A DNA stretch of 64,000 nt. Origin: Tethya wilhelma. Taxonomy: Eukaryota; Porifera; Demospongiae; Tethyida; Tethyidae. The DNA lies in the NCBI GenBank assembly GCA_964030475.1, contig CAXIPT010000007.1, forward strand, positions 1,442,455 through 1,506,454. The letters are read 5' to 3'. Below the pieces are notes generated by a model. That model did no database searches and was not told the DNA's origin. It worked only from the letters and a program-made list of their open reading frames with translations. A program made the translations under genes and the position numbers. Below are positions 24,603 to 35,198 of this stretch, piece by piece (position 1 is the first letter of the stretch; the number at the start of each line of letters is the position of its first letter).

Positions 24603-26361
24603 CTTTTCTCTGAGATTCCCCTCGTAGCCAAGATACAGTCTGGTGGCCTCCACTACAAACATCACAACATAGATGATGATGGTCACATACTTGTAGTGAG
24701 TGGCTAGAGCATAATACTGCAATGGAAACAGAAGGAGAGAAGATGTCCATAATCCAACATACAAAGAACCAGTCACAGACCATACAAGGAAGATCCCAGG
24801 GTAATTTAAGGACCCCCAGGCTAATTAACTGTTAATTGGACTACCCTGACATTTAGGCAATAAATTAGGGACAATAATTAGACAGATTGAAAGTAACAAA
24901 ATCAACCTTTCTTGTTCAGTATTGGCACACTCCTAAAGGAGTACAAGCTTGATAAGTTGGCAGACAAATGGTCACCACTTGAACAAACATGCACATCAAA
25001 CATCACACAGAAGGTTGTCACACATAAACCTCAGAGGAGGTATGACACGTGTGCATCTTTGCTGAGATGGCAATTGGGTACATGTGATCAGCTCTCACTG
25101 TGAAGTGTTGTGATCACATGATTGGAATGCAATCAATACAGTTGCCAGCTCAGCAAAGGCACACTCATGTCGTACCTCCTCTGTATAAACCTGTAAACAC
25201 ACACTATACTATGCCCATGGCATTCAGTGTTTCCCAAGGACAAAAATAAAGAAGGGAAAAGTTGCTAAAAATGATAAAAAAATTGTTCAACAAAAGTAGA
25301 AAAAAAATAGCAGTTTTATATGTAAAGAGGAGCCAGTTGTCTTTGGGGGAAACAGTGGCCCAGACTCCATGTACACACCAGTTTATCTAGCTAGGCCCTC
25401 CTTCTCTTTGAAGAAGCCAAGAGGAAGACAAGAACATTGTTACAATGGCATGGTCCTGACCTTGTTCTCCAGAGTGATGATGCATGCTATGACCCAGAAG
25501 GGAGAGAAGAAGACATTGAAGTAGAGGGACATCTGAAGAGGAAGGAAGCTCACCACCTCTGCCCCTGAATCAACACCACATAATTGTATGTAGATGATAC
25601 CATTCACCCATTCATCAAACATGAACCCTACAATACACTAGTCACCAAGTTACTCCCGATATCACACACCCACATGCATACAACTGTGTGTTGATAAACA
25701 AAAACTGTAAAGTTGCTATGTAAAACCACATCAGTTGTGTCTAAAATATGAACAGAGCTAGTGGTTGTTCTAAAAGTGGCTTTGAATTTTAGGCCCATCC
25801 TCCTGTGTAAATACTTGAGGAAAAGGAGAGAAAAACTTATAGTGGGCAATAATGCAAGTGTGCAGAAGATAATCAGCTCCACCCATCTCTCTGTTGACAT
25901 AATGGAAAAAAATACATGAAGTGATATTGCTGTCATGTTTACTGTGGACCATTACCATAATATTTTGAAATACAAGCCATCACATTCAAATGCACAAACT
26001 CTAACTAGACAGCGATCATTATTATCACCTGAAACACGGAGCCCTGAACACTACACAGAATTGCCATAAAGGTTTAGAACAAATGGTACGTACGTCTTAC
26101 TAACCTATAACTCGGGTTCTACATAATCTCATTCCTCAAGGCTTGTTCTACGGTTCTCATGTTTTAAAGTAATGTGCAACTACACAGTCATAGTGTTGCT
26201 AGAGAACACACAGTACAGCCACCCAGATTGATGTTGTCATGGCAACTGTTCAGCATACCTGGAAGCAAGTGAAGTCGTTTCCATTTTGCAGTCTTCCGAG
26301 ACGTTCCAATAACCTCCACACGATTTCGAACAGAGGGAAAGGCCGCTCGTATAGTCTCCAT
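24603..26361 (-). CDS. TMEM17: TMEM17 exons 1-3, ciliary transition-zone membrane protein
   Basis: Exon 1 is 26361-26259 (METIRAAFPSVRNRVEVIG, through LHLLPG), exon 2 is 25564-25461 (AEVVSFLPLQMSLYFN, IITLENK) and exon 3 is 24716-24603 (YYALATHYKYVT, EATRLYLGYEGNLREK). All borders are GT/AG and the phases agree (1, 0, 0). LQMSLYFN, EAIRLYLGYVGNLQEKV and VPELAGFWLL are hallmarks of TMEM17, a four-helix protein of the MKS/B9 complex that gates the cilium. The terminal exon is found only on the plus strand at 22969-23229. As drawn, the minus-strand transcript cannot reach it and would run into the inverted repeat after exon 3. The start is 120 bp from the CCDC86 start, head-to-head. An X-box lies in intron 1. 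Confidence 0.9.
26233..26246. promoter_or_regulatory. RFX X-box in TMEM17 intron 1
   Basis: GTTGTCATGGCAAC matches GTHNYYATRRNAAC at every position. It starts 12 bp past the exon 1 donor, ~115 bp inside the TMEM17 start codon. It is the second perfect X-box in the window and again belongs to a cilium gene. Confidence 0.75.
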
Positions 26362-26461
26362 CCCGCTGCTTTATGGCACAACCAGATATTTTTAAAAATC
26401 TTGACAGAGTGGATATGGTGGGCTTCTATTAGAGTAAGATTTTAAATAAAGCGCGCCATCC

Positions 26462-26467
26462 CACGTG
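26462..26467. promoter_or_regulatory. CACGTG E-box at the CCDC86 start
   Basis: A perfect E-box 15 bp upstream of the CCDC86 ATG, next to GCGCGCC. Ribosome-biogenesis genes are commonly Myc/Max targets through CACGTG. A six-base match is weak evidence by itself. Confidence 0.4.
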
Positions 26468-26481
26468 GTGAAGAAGAAAGA

Positions 26482-27138
26482 ATGACGACCAAAACATTTG
26501 TTCCTAGAGGGAGACCAAAGTCAGGAAGGGTCTGGAGAGAGCCAGGAGAGAAGTGAGTGGTTGCAAAGATAGTTAAACATAACAGATATTGCGTACTGGG
26601 GAAAGTTTTGTGGCAAACCTTCATGCCAGTTCAGTCCTACATGCCATATGCATTTAGAGGTATGTGCTCATGTTGTTGAATATACCCCCAATGCAGGAGT
26701 AAGAATGCTGTAGCTGTTCCCTCACTAAAGACTCCCTGGAGGAAGAGACAGTTGGAGAGAGCAGAGAAGAAGGCCATGAAAGAGATGGAGAGAGAACTGA
26801 AGGAGATGGCCAAGAGACAAAGAGAGGTAACCATGACAAGGACTGTCTGTTTATGTTTAACTGAGCATATTATAATGATTATTGTGAATATCTATAGTAA
26901 CACATACATGGATATAAATTCATTGTTCGTAGGAATCACGAAAGAGAATCGAAGAAAAACAGCAGAAAAAACTTGAGAACCAAAAAAAGAGTGAAGTAGT
27001 GCAAAAGGTACTTAAGAATACATTATCTATACACAAGCCTAGTTGAAGTGGTATCTTTAAATCATTATCCAGATAACAAATTCTGCAAAATTAAAACGAT
27101 TGAGGAAAAAGCAACTTAGAAGCATTGAAAAGAGATAA
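26482..27138 (+). CDS. CCDC86: CCDC86 / Cgr1-family rRNA-processing protein
   Basis: Four exons join in phase: 26482-26552, 26697-26826, 26933-27007 and 27073-27138, giving 113 aa. The N-terminus holds PRGRPKSGRVWREPGEK (CCDC86: GKPKSGRVWKD). A Lys/Glu-rich helix (LKTPWRKRQLERAEKK, RKRIEEKQQKKLENQKK) leads to SEVVQK and the terminal block NSAKLKRLRKKQLRSIEKR, which matches the CCDC86/Cgr1 end almost residue for residue. Cgr1 acts in 60S ribosomal subunit assembly in the nucleolus. Vertebrate CCDC86 has a long N-terminal extension; this protein is the size of fungal Cgr1 and lacks it. It shares a ~120-bp bidirectional promoter with TMEM17. Confidence 0.92.
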
Positions 27139-27634
27139 CCTGACCATTAACATGTGTAGCTAAAATTATAATTGTATCATTGTGTAAATTTTATGTTAAA
27201 TGATTTTCGTATCCACAGTTTTGCAAACAATACAATTTATTTGAAAAAATTACCACAAAAAGTCTATTTTAAACATGAAATAGTTTAGTAACTTCTTCTT
27301 TTGAAAAACTTTTCTGGTAATTTAGCAACCGGAAATTACTCTCTAGGAATTTTGCTACACCCTGTGGGCCAGGCCTCGTTTGAATTTCCAGAGGTTTTAC
27401 TTTGCAAGGCAAGCGTTGTAAATTGATTGCTTGTACAAGCATCCCTTGTATCTTCTATACAAGATTTCAAAAGGAAGAATCTTGTTACATACAATTATGC
27501 TTGATTATGAATTAGTGTTGAATGTAGAGCAATATGTCATGCCATTGGTAGAAAAATAAATGCCCAATGATTATCATGAATGGCAGAATTAAAGTTTGAT
27601 ATTTTCAATCTGCATACTGGGTTTATAATTTAAT
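27139..27634. other. spacer behind CCDC86 with a copied 50-bp fragment
   Basis: No gene is seen. Positions ~27449-27499 recur in direct orientation at ~46398-46450 (CAAGATTTCAAAAGGAAGAA core), next to the LRR relics there. Confidence 0.5.
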
Positions 27635-28467
27635 TACATACTGCTCTATATAATGCGGCTGGCTTTAACTTGGAAGCGGCCATCCACTGTATCACCAGGG
27701 ACTTAAAGGATTTTATTAACATGTATTTCCATAGTTATAAGTATATATACTGTATAGATAAATGTTTACACACTAAAAAAAGATAATATCAATTGTTTTA
27801 TCAAAGTAATGGTTAAAAATTATTGTGTAAAGTGTTTGACATAGTACATGACCTTGTATTATGCAAGAAGTACGTGTGTGCATACTTTCTATTTAACATT
27901 GTGTACGTATTGTTTATTAATTAGTGGCGATTCTCTCTTCCCATCAACTGAGGATTATTGAAATATGCTTTAAAAGCGTCGGCAAGTATGTCGTTTCTCA
28001 ACATGTCACGAGGGTTCATATTGCTGTACATTGGAAACAGAATCTGTCTGTGTTGGGTCATACGAATTTGATTGATTTGTTGAATTAGTGAGTTTTGTTC
28101 AGTATTCAACATATCAATCTTTATGATTTCTAGAATTGCATTGTTGGCAAGGATCATTTGCAAAAAGCTAGTCAGAGCATCAGGTCTAAATGGGTTTGAA
28201 TTGATGAAGAGAAGTTTTAGCCATGTACTTTGACAGGCAGCAACTGCCAAATATTGTAGATCAGCACTAAAAATTTGACAATTTTCTAAGCTTAGCCTAC
28301 TAATGGTAGATAGTTTGAGTGCTTCAGAAAAGCGATCCATGACTAGTCCTATATTATTGCCATCTAGGTAGAGCTCCTGAAGGTTTCGTGCTGTGATGAG
28401 CAATAGGATGAGGTAGTTTATGTGCGTATGGTCCAGATCACAATATCCCAAATTTACAATTTGCAAA
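27635..28467 (-). repeat. inverted duplication, copy 1 (NLR LRR 3' end)
   Basis: Covers the last ~177 codons of NLR-1 plus ~290 bp of 3' flank. It matches 45345-46185 in the opposite orientation, 17 kb away, with very few differences. Confidence 0.9.
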
Positions 28468-30554
28468 TTGGCGTTATTCTGTACTCCTCCAATTGTAGTT
28501 GCAATAAGTTCACTAGGAGAGCTCCAACATCTGCATATTCCTATTCCTTTTAGGGTTAGCAACATGTCTTTCAGTAGTGGTACAGTGAATTTGCTAAAAG
28601 CATTGAAAGACATATTGATGCTATTTGTTGCAGTAGCATTTCTTCGGATGTGATTAGCTTTCATCTGTGTAACTAGAGCTTCGAGTCCTGTATCACTTAT
28701 TAAACACCACACAAGTTCCATCCTTATTGGATGTGTTTCCCAGGAAGAATCCAATTGATAGACAATCCAGTGAATTCAACGGAAGGCCAAACAAGGAAAT
28801 CTGATTCTGTTCACAGTGGAGGGTTTCTGGAACACTTATCCTGTCAACTAAACCAGGGAGCTGCGTCTCATAAATGCAGTTGATAAGAGCCAAAAACAAT
28901 CGTCGCTTATCATTAGCAAAGGTAGTAAGGTCTGGAAAGATGTGTGCCGAGTCCAAAGGCTTGTTTGTGACGTCTAGCAGTTTGTCAAATGCATCTTTGT
29001 TTGAAAGCTCAGTGAGTCCTGCATAAAATGGAAGCACAGGACTGAGAGGGGTTGTTTGGAGTATTTTTTGAACGGTTTGAACCTGCTCATGGTCACTCAT
29101 TTGTTGTATGTGTACAGCTGCCAGAAACTCCTGTAGTGACAAGTGTAAGAAGCTGCATCGATAGCTGGAACCAAAAGCTGTCAGTTGCTGGTGAAGTTGT
29201 AAAAAACCCATTGATTCTTCTGTTTTGCCGAGACCGTGTGTTTTCAACATCTGTTCACTGAAAATTCGAGTGTGGGTCATAAATGCTGAGAATGCTAGCT
29301 TGCATACTGCACTAAACTTTGGCAAAATATCTTCAGGAAGCATAGAAAACTCCCTTAGGCTAATCTCTGGGTGCTCTTTCTTTGTGTGTTGTATGAATCG
29401 AATAAGCAGGTTCAAAACGAGTGGTTTGAACAGGCCAGTTGTGGTTGATGAAAGGTTGTCTTTCAGGAAATTGTAAAGATGGACTAAAATTGCTGCATTG
29501 ATTGGAAGACTGCAAAGACTTACTAACTCTGGATTTATCTTGAGAGTTTCGGCCACTTCTTTTCTAAGCACCTGATCACTGCTTAAGCTTGAGTCAAGAT
29601 ATGTCTCCAACTTTGAACTCTCAAATCCTTCAATGCGAACATGAGCTGTAAGCAACGGTCTTATGGATTTTCGATGTATTTCTGGATGAGCAGCTAAGAC
29701 TACACGACATTTCTTAAGTGCATTCTGACCTTTGCCTTCTATAAATCAATAGAGAAAGCTATCCCACAAAGCTGAGGGAGCTTCATCACAAGCATCAAAA
29801 AAGAAACAAACTCCTTCTCCATCTTTTTCTTCTATAGCCTCAGCTACTGCCTCTCTCATCTTCTTGCTTGGGTGAGGAATAATGTCAGCCAAGCATTTTG
29901 CTGAAGCTATGTCTGGATCATTTATTGACACATGGATGAGAAGCTGAATATCCTCATCAGCTGCCCATTTTTTGCAAGAGTGCCATGACAGTGTTATTGT
30001 TTTTCCAGCCCCAGCTACTCCTTCCAGGAGTAGTACAGGAGTAGTACCTTCCATTTTGGTAGATCAGTTCTAGAAAGGAAATGTTTTCAAGCTTAATTGG
30101 CTTGGCTGAAACTTGTTGCTCTCTCTTTTCATATGATGTTTGACTTGACTCATTTTTTATAGGGACGTCAAACAGAGATAGGTCAATGTAGGACTGGATA
30201 GCAGAGAATGGCCATTGTGTACATGATGGGTGTCTAAATGAATCCGAAACAGTGTACAGCTCCTTAAGGTAAGATTGAAAGCTGATAAAGGCATCTTGTT
30301 GTGAAGCACTGTCATCAGGAAGGTGAAGGAGTAACCTCTGAACCTTTTCAGCAAGATCTTGTCTTCTTACTGACAGCAGAAAATTACTATAAGGCGGTGA
30401 TTTGTGGCCTTGAATGCTTCTATTTCTTTCCATCGAATAAGTGATTTTTGAGCCTGTACTACAACCCTTTTATGATCTTCTTTGATGGTATCTATGTCTC
30501 TACCTTAGATTCTAACAGTTGTGATGGAATGGTTTTGATAATATTAGCAGCCAT
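27921..30554 (-). pseudogene. NLR-1: DEATH-NACHT-LRR receptor pseudogene
   Basis: Starts at ATG 30554 (MAANIIKTIPSQLLESK), as its paralogues do. The DEATH domain has an ~80-bp deletion just after this, which shifts the frame. The P-loop is altered: GVAGAGKTITLSW, with an inserted base or codon where the paralogues have GKTTLSW, and a frameshift nearby. An Arg codon has become TGA near 29746 (LY-stop-FIEGKG). A further frameshift at ~28735 separates the linker (GFFLGNTSNK) from the LRRs. The LRR part to 27921 is well preserved and ends in NRH. Several independent lesions argue for a true pseudogene rather than one read error. Confidence 0.9.
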
Positions 30555-30870
30555 TCTCTTTCAGTTGTAGATGATTTAATATGTGTACAAAAATTTATTG
30601 TTCAATAAATAAGATGAGAATAATTTTTCAGTGATTTGCTCACAACCGTCTTCTCAGTAGCTATTATAGCAAACTATTTCACACTAACATGTAATTTATA
30701 ACCTTAGATAATAATTATGGTATAACTCTTACAGATATACTCATACAAACTTTCCAGAAAAGTATAGCTTCAACATGCATTGTTTAGTCACTTTGCTTAC
30801 AGTTGAAGTTGGAAATCAATTCTCAGACTCTTGTACAAGTGGACACAAACCTCTAGACACAAACTATAGC

Positions 30871-30930
30871 TTTTTGTGAGTTACACCTATATACTACTGT
30901 GTAGTCATGAATAATATTATGTGGTTTTAG
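30871..30930 (-). promoter_or_regulatory. NLR upstream motif, NLR-1 copy
   Basis: GTGAGTTACACC, then after 19 bp GTCATGAATAATATTATGTG, ~320-375 bp upstream of the NLR-1 start. Close relative of the NLR-4 copy at 54306-54367. Confidence 0.5.
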
Positions 30931-30974
30931 GTTGCATGCATAATAATTATGTCAACATGAACATTGTCAAGACA

Positions 30975-30976
30975 TC

Positions 30977-31013
<37 letters not shown>

Positions 31014-31018
31014 ACACA
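30975..31018. repeat. (CA)n microsatellite
   Basis: Nearly pure CA run upstream of NLR-1. Confidence 0.9.
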
Positions 31019-31258
31019 CACAAACAGATCAGCTTTTCATCAAGATCTAGCCATAGGGGTAGTCATGAAGCTTAATTGTTCTTCTGTCATATCCCCACCA
31101 CGACCACACACATACACACACACACACATGCACACATTATTATACACATATGTCACGGCATAGTTTGTGTTTATAGGCAACTCTATACAAAGCACATGCA
31201 TACCATCTACCTCATACCAAAATGTAAATTTATGGTACTGTATATACATTGCTATATT

Positions 31259-31865
31259 ATACGTACGGTAGTACGTATAGTAGGAATGGGCCGCCTGTCC
31301 CATAGACACAATACAAAATGTTGGTCACTATAAAAATCTAGTCAAACAAAATTAAACCTTCAAAGCTGCTCAGAGGCTCATAGTGACAGATTACCAACTG
31401 CATGCAAGGCCTAAAGCTCACAAAAACTTTCCTCAGCACTCCTAGAGAGCGCTAGTGGGAAGCCACCATAGTGCCATTTTTGTCCTAACGTACGTACGTA
31501 CGTACGTACGTACTTTCTGACTGACTTACTTGAAAAGGATTTCCAGAGAACCAGAATGTGTTGAGCCAACTTTGACAGCACAAAGTAAGTTCTTTTCATA
31601 GGTACTACATTCCTTGATACTCATTTTCATCATAAATAGGCCTAAACAAAAACTAGAAAGCTTTGAAACTTAGTGTATAAATTCATGTACTTCAATACAG
31701 CCATCTTCATATGTAGAGTTCAAAGGTTATCTATACACGTGGCATCATTATGCGCATGCGCATTAGCCTCCTCCAGCATGCATTGTAGCTGCTACTCAAG
31801 CTTTTTGCAAGGACTAACCAGTCTCTGATAGTCACCACACTGTAGTGTTTAAAAAAGTGAATGAA
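31259..31865 (+). mobile_element. dispersed ~0.6 kb repeat, copy A
   Basis: Begins ATACGTACGGTAGTACG and ends at AGTGAATGAA. Related copies lie at 37844 (plus), 47142 (minus) and 59221 (minus, truncated). Contains a CGTA microsatellite (31488-31512) and no significant coding frame. It directly adjoins a foldback element (31866-32283), as copy C does. Confidence 0.85.
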
Positions 31866-32283
31866 CAAGTAGTAAAAATTTCAAAAAAATGAGTAGTGTA
31901 GGAATGGACAGTGCGGTAAAAAGTATTGGAACAAGGCATGTCTCAATTTCGGCACATGACTACTTCATTTTTTATGCCCATGCTACTCTTGGCCGGCAGT
32001 CCAGCCTCTTAAGTTGCATGCCTGCCATGTTATGGTTTATTTCACTGCTTAGCCAACTTATTAGTAGGAATTTGAACCAATGCAAATAATATAAGCTCTG
32101 GTATATATAGTAGTACAGATCTTTGCATCTATGACACTGATGATTCATATTAGGGATCAATTTAGAATAAATCATCAAAAATGAAGTAGTCATGTGCCGA
32201 AATTGAGACATGCCTTGTTCCAATACTTTTTACCGCACTGCCCATTCCTACACTACTCATTTTTTTGAAATTTTTACTACTTG
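31866..32283. mobile_element. foldback element with ~107-bp terminal inverted repeats
   Basis: Positions 31866-31972 are the reverse complement of 32177-32283 with a single mismatch. The loop is ~204 bp with no coding frame. The near-identity of the arms implies recent insertion or gene conversion. A diverged relative is at 46452-47141. Confidence 0.9.
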
Positions 32284-32498
32284 TAAAATTAATATAACTA
32301 TATTACTAGACATTATCAAGAGCAGCCAGGATATGAAGCACAAAAAGATTACAACAATACAGAAACCAAAGCTCCTTTAAAATAAATGAAGTATATCAAG
32401 TTGAATTATTATAGGTACATAATAATTATGCGTGTATACGTACTAAATACTTATCAGTGTTTGCATGAAGTTACTAATTATTGTGTATTAGCTACAAG

Positions 32499-35198
32499 TT
32501 ACTTATTATGCAATATTTTAGGGCTTAGTGTCAATAAGGTGTTAACTGTGTCAACTGTTTCGTTTTCAAATTCTTTACATCCCATTGGTAGAAGCAGTTT
32601 ATTAGACTCGGGACGTTTCTCGTTAATATCGTCCAATAATTTTTTATGCTCTACAGTCAGGTTTTCTCTCCCATAATGTGATAGAGTTAACTCTATTAAA
32701 ACTGAATTGTTTTTTACAAGTAATTGACGTAATAAGTATGTTAGACCAATTTTTGTGAAAGCGTTTTCAGCAATATCGAGTTTTTCAAGATGATTGTGTT
32801 CACTGATTGCATCAGTCAAGAGCATTAAAGCATGGTCATTAATTCCACATGCAATCAGTGTAAGCTCAGAGATTGTTGACAGCTTGACAGCTTCTGCAAT
32901 TGGATGAATAAATTTGATTTTTGAATTACCAATAGCCAATAATCGAAGGTTATGGCATGATAACATCACAATGAGATAGTTTACAGCAGAACCTCTAAGG
33001 TTACAGAGCTCTATACCGCGACGATCAGAGCTGTAGAGTACCCCTTCTGTGATATTTCTTAAAACATTATCTGTAAAGCTATTGAACAATAAGTACACAT
33101 ACACATGGTGTACACACTCCACTAAGTCCTTCAGTAGTTTGACTGTTTCAACACTAGCGGAGCCAATCATAAGCTGTAAGTGGTTGGTTTTGATTGGCAT
33201 TTTTGTGTGTAACTTCAACTGTTTGATCATAACATTTGTTCCTAAGTCACTGAAAGCTCCTTGCAAGTCGAGGCACATCTTGGATGTATTTGCAAAAAAA
33301 AATCCCAAAGATAAGAAATCTGACGGTGTCATACTCAATCCCCACAGACTTGTGCAATATTCAATATCAACATTAGGATTGGCAACAGTGGGAATAGGTG
33401 GTTTAACTAGTTTGCAAAAATCTGGTTTCTGGGTTTCATGAATGCAGTTGAAGAGAGCTAACAAAGGACGACGTCTATCTCCAGATATGGATTGCTTTTT
33501 CGCCAATTCTACAAAGATTGAATGTCGGTCTAAATTATTCTTTGTGATTTGTAGCAATGCATTCAGTGCACCTTTATTTGAAAGCTCAGTGAGTCCTGCA
33601 TAAAATGGAAGCACAGGACTAAGAGGGGTTGTTTGGAGTATCCTTTGAACTGTATGAGCCTGTTCGTGGTCACTCATATGTTGTATGTGTACAGCTGCCA
33701 GGAACTCTTGTAGTGACAAGTGTAAGAAGCTGTATCGATGCCTTGAACCAAAAGCTGTAAGCTGTTGATGAAATTGCAAAAATCCCATTGCATCGCTTTG
33801 ATCATTCATACCACACTTTGTTAGCATGTCTTTCTCAATGATTCTGCTATGCTGCTCAAATACTAGGAATGCTAGTTTACAAAGAGCTGGAAATGTTGGC
33901 AAATAGGCTTTGGAAATATCAGCAAACTCCTTGATTTCTGGGCATTTGTTTTCTTTGTGCTCTATGTGTCGAATAAGCAGGTTTAGAACAAGGGGTTTGA
34001 ACAAACCAGTAGTGGTTTTTGGAAGATTGTCTTTGAAGTGACTGTAAAGGTGGACCAAGATTGTAGCATTGAGTGGAAGACTGCAAAGACCGACTAACTC
34101 TGGATTGATGTTGAAAGTTTCTTTCATCTCTTTCCTCAGTTGTGATTGAGTTTCACTCAAACTTGCATCCAAGAATTCGTTCAGTTTCACTTGTTCAAAT
34201 CCAGTTGTCCGTACACGAGCAGTAAGAAGTGGGGCCAAAGTAAGAACATGATGTATCTCTGGACGAGCAGTCATCAGTAGGCTACATTTGCTTAGAGCTT
34301 GTCGTCCCTTACCAGCTATGAATCGATAAAAAAAACTTTTTTTGTCCCATGATCCACAAAATTCATCGCAGGCATCAAACAAAAAGCAAACCCCTTCACC
34401 ATCTTTGTCTTCTATAGCCTCAGCTACTGCCTCTCTCATCTTCTTGCTAGAGTGAGGAATGATATCAGCCAAACACTTTGCTGAAGCTATGTCGGGATCA
34501 TTTAGCGACACATGAATGAGCAAGTTAATGTGTTTGAAAAGCTCACCAGCTGCCCATTTCTTACAGGAGTGCCATGACAGTGTTGTCTTTCCAGATCCAG
34601 CAACCCCTTCCAAAAGTAACACTTTCCGTTTTGCTTGAAAATTTCCAGCAAGGAAAATGTTTTCTAGCTTAAATGGTTTGGCCTCTTTATTTTGCTCTCC
34701 CTTTTTATCTAATGGCTCATCTTTGATTTGGACGTCAAACAGGGATAGGTCAATGTATGACTGGATAGCAGAGAATGGCCATTGTGTACATGATGGGTGT
34801 CTAAAAGAATCTGAAGCACTGTACAGCTCCTTAAGGTAAGATTGAAAGCTGCCAAAAGCATCTTGTTGTGAAGTACTGTCATCAGGAAGATGCAGGAGTA
34901 ATTTCTGGAGCTTTTCAGCAAGATCTTGTCTTCCTACTGAGCAGAAAACTACTATAAGGCGGTGATTTGTGGCCTTCAATCCTTCTCTTTTCTTCCATTC
35001 AAAGAGCATGTTTTGAGCCTGAACATCGAGGTCTTTATGGTCAGCTTTTATACTTTCTATTTGAGGGGGACCCAATTCCAGTAGTGGTGCATATCTTTCC
35101 CACGTTAGCAGGTCAAGACCAAGATGACCAATGTGTTTGTCACTTACCTTAGATTTCAACAGTTGAGATGGAATGGTTTGGATAATATTAGCAGCCAT
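32499..35198 (-). CDS. NLR-2: intact DEATH-NACHT-LRR receptor
   Basis: Uninterrupted 899-aa single-exon frame. The MAAN start (35198) is chosen because all paralogues share it; an upstream in-frame ATG at 35258 would add 20 residues. DEATH domain ~15-105 (HIGHLGLDLLTWERYAPLL, DLAEKLQ). A conserved linker (CTQWPFSAIQSYIDLSLFD, ~137-155) follows. NACHT: Walker A GVAGSGKTT (198-206), Walker B VCFLFDACDE (270-279), sensor-like LLMTARPE (~307-314), then the winged-helix mark SFLHLSLQEFLAAVHI. The C-terminal ~300 residues hold irregular LRRs (ELTLIACGINDHALMLL, HLEKLDIAENAFT). There is no signal peptide or membrane helix, so it is probably cytosolic. NLRs of this build sense microbial or damage cues and oligomerise; ligand and partners are unknown. 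It lies 0.9 kb downstream of the TRAF gene 3' end. Confidence 0.95.
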   Translation of the reverse strand: MAANIIQTIPSQLLKSKVSDKHIGHLGLDLLTWERYAPLLELGPPQIESIKADHKDLDVQAQNMLFEWKKREGLKATNHRLIVVFCSVGRQDLAEKLQKLLLHLPDDSTSQQDAFGSFQSYLKELYSASDSFRHPSCTQWPFSAIQSYIDLSLFDVQIKDEPLDKKGEQNKEAKPFKLENIFLAGNFQAKRKVLLLEGVAGSGKTTLSWHSCKKWAAGELFKHINLLIHVSLNDPDIASAKCLADIIPHSSKKMREAVAEAIEDKDGEGVCFLFDACDEFCGSWDKKSFFYRFIAGKGRQALSKCSLLMTARPEIHHVLTLAPLLTARVRTTGFEQVKLNEFLDASLSETQSQLRKEMKETFNINPELVGLCSLPLNATILVHLYSHFKDNLPKTTTGLFKPLVLNLLIRHIEHKENKCPEIKEFADISKAYLPTFPALCKLAFLVFEQHSRIIEKDMLTKCGMNDQSDAMGFLQFHQQLTAFGSRHRYSFLHLSLQEFLAAVHIQHMSDHEQAHTVQRILQTTPLSPVLPFYAGLTELSNKGALNALLQITKNNLDRHSIFVELAKKQSISGDRRRPLLALFNCIHETQKPDFCKLVKPPIPTVANPNVDIEYCTSLWGLSMTPSDFLSLGFFFANTSKMCLDLQGAFSDLGTNVMIKQLKLHTKMPIKTNHLQLMIGSASVETVKLLKDLVECVHHVYVYLLFNSFTDNVLRNITEGVLYSSDRRGIELCNLRGSAVNYLIVMLSCHNLRLLAIGNSKIKFIHPIAEAVKLSTISELTLIACGINDHALMLLTDAISEHNHLEKLDIAENAFTKIGLTYLLRQLLVKNNSVLIELTLSHYGRENLTVEHKKLLDDINEKRPESNKLLLPMGCKEFENETVDTVNTLLTLSPKILHNK

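Noticed and set aside
26239..26445. 68-codon plus ORF
   Set aside because: It is the antisense of TMEM17 exon 1 and the X-box; the minus strand has the conserved coding sequence.
26599..26661. Possible extra CCDC86 exon between 26553 and 26696
   Set aside because: Direct splicing of 26552 to 26697 keeps the frame and matches the family; the extra segment has no counterpart in CCDC86/Cgr1.
31889..32223. Open frames on both strands within the foldback element
   Set aside because: They mirror each other through the inverted arms; no coding signature.
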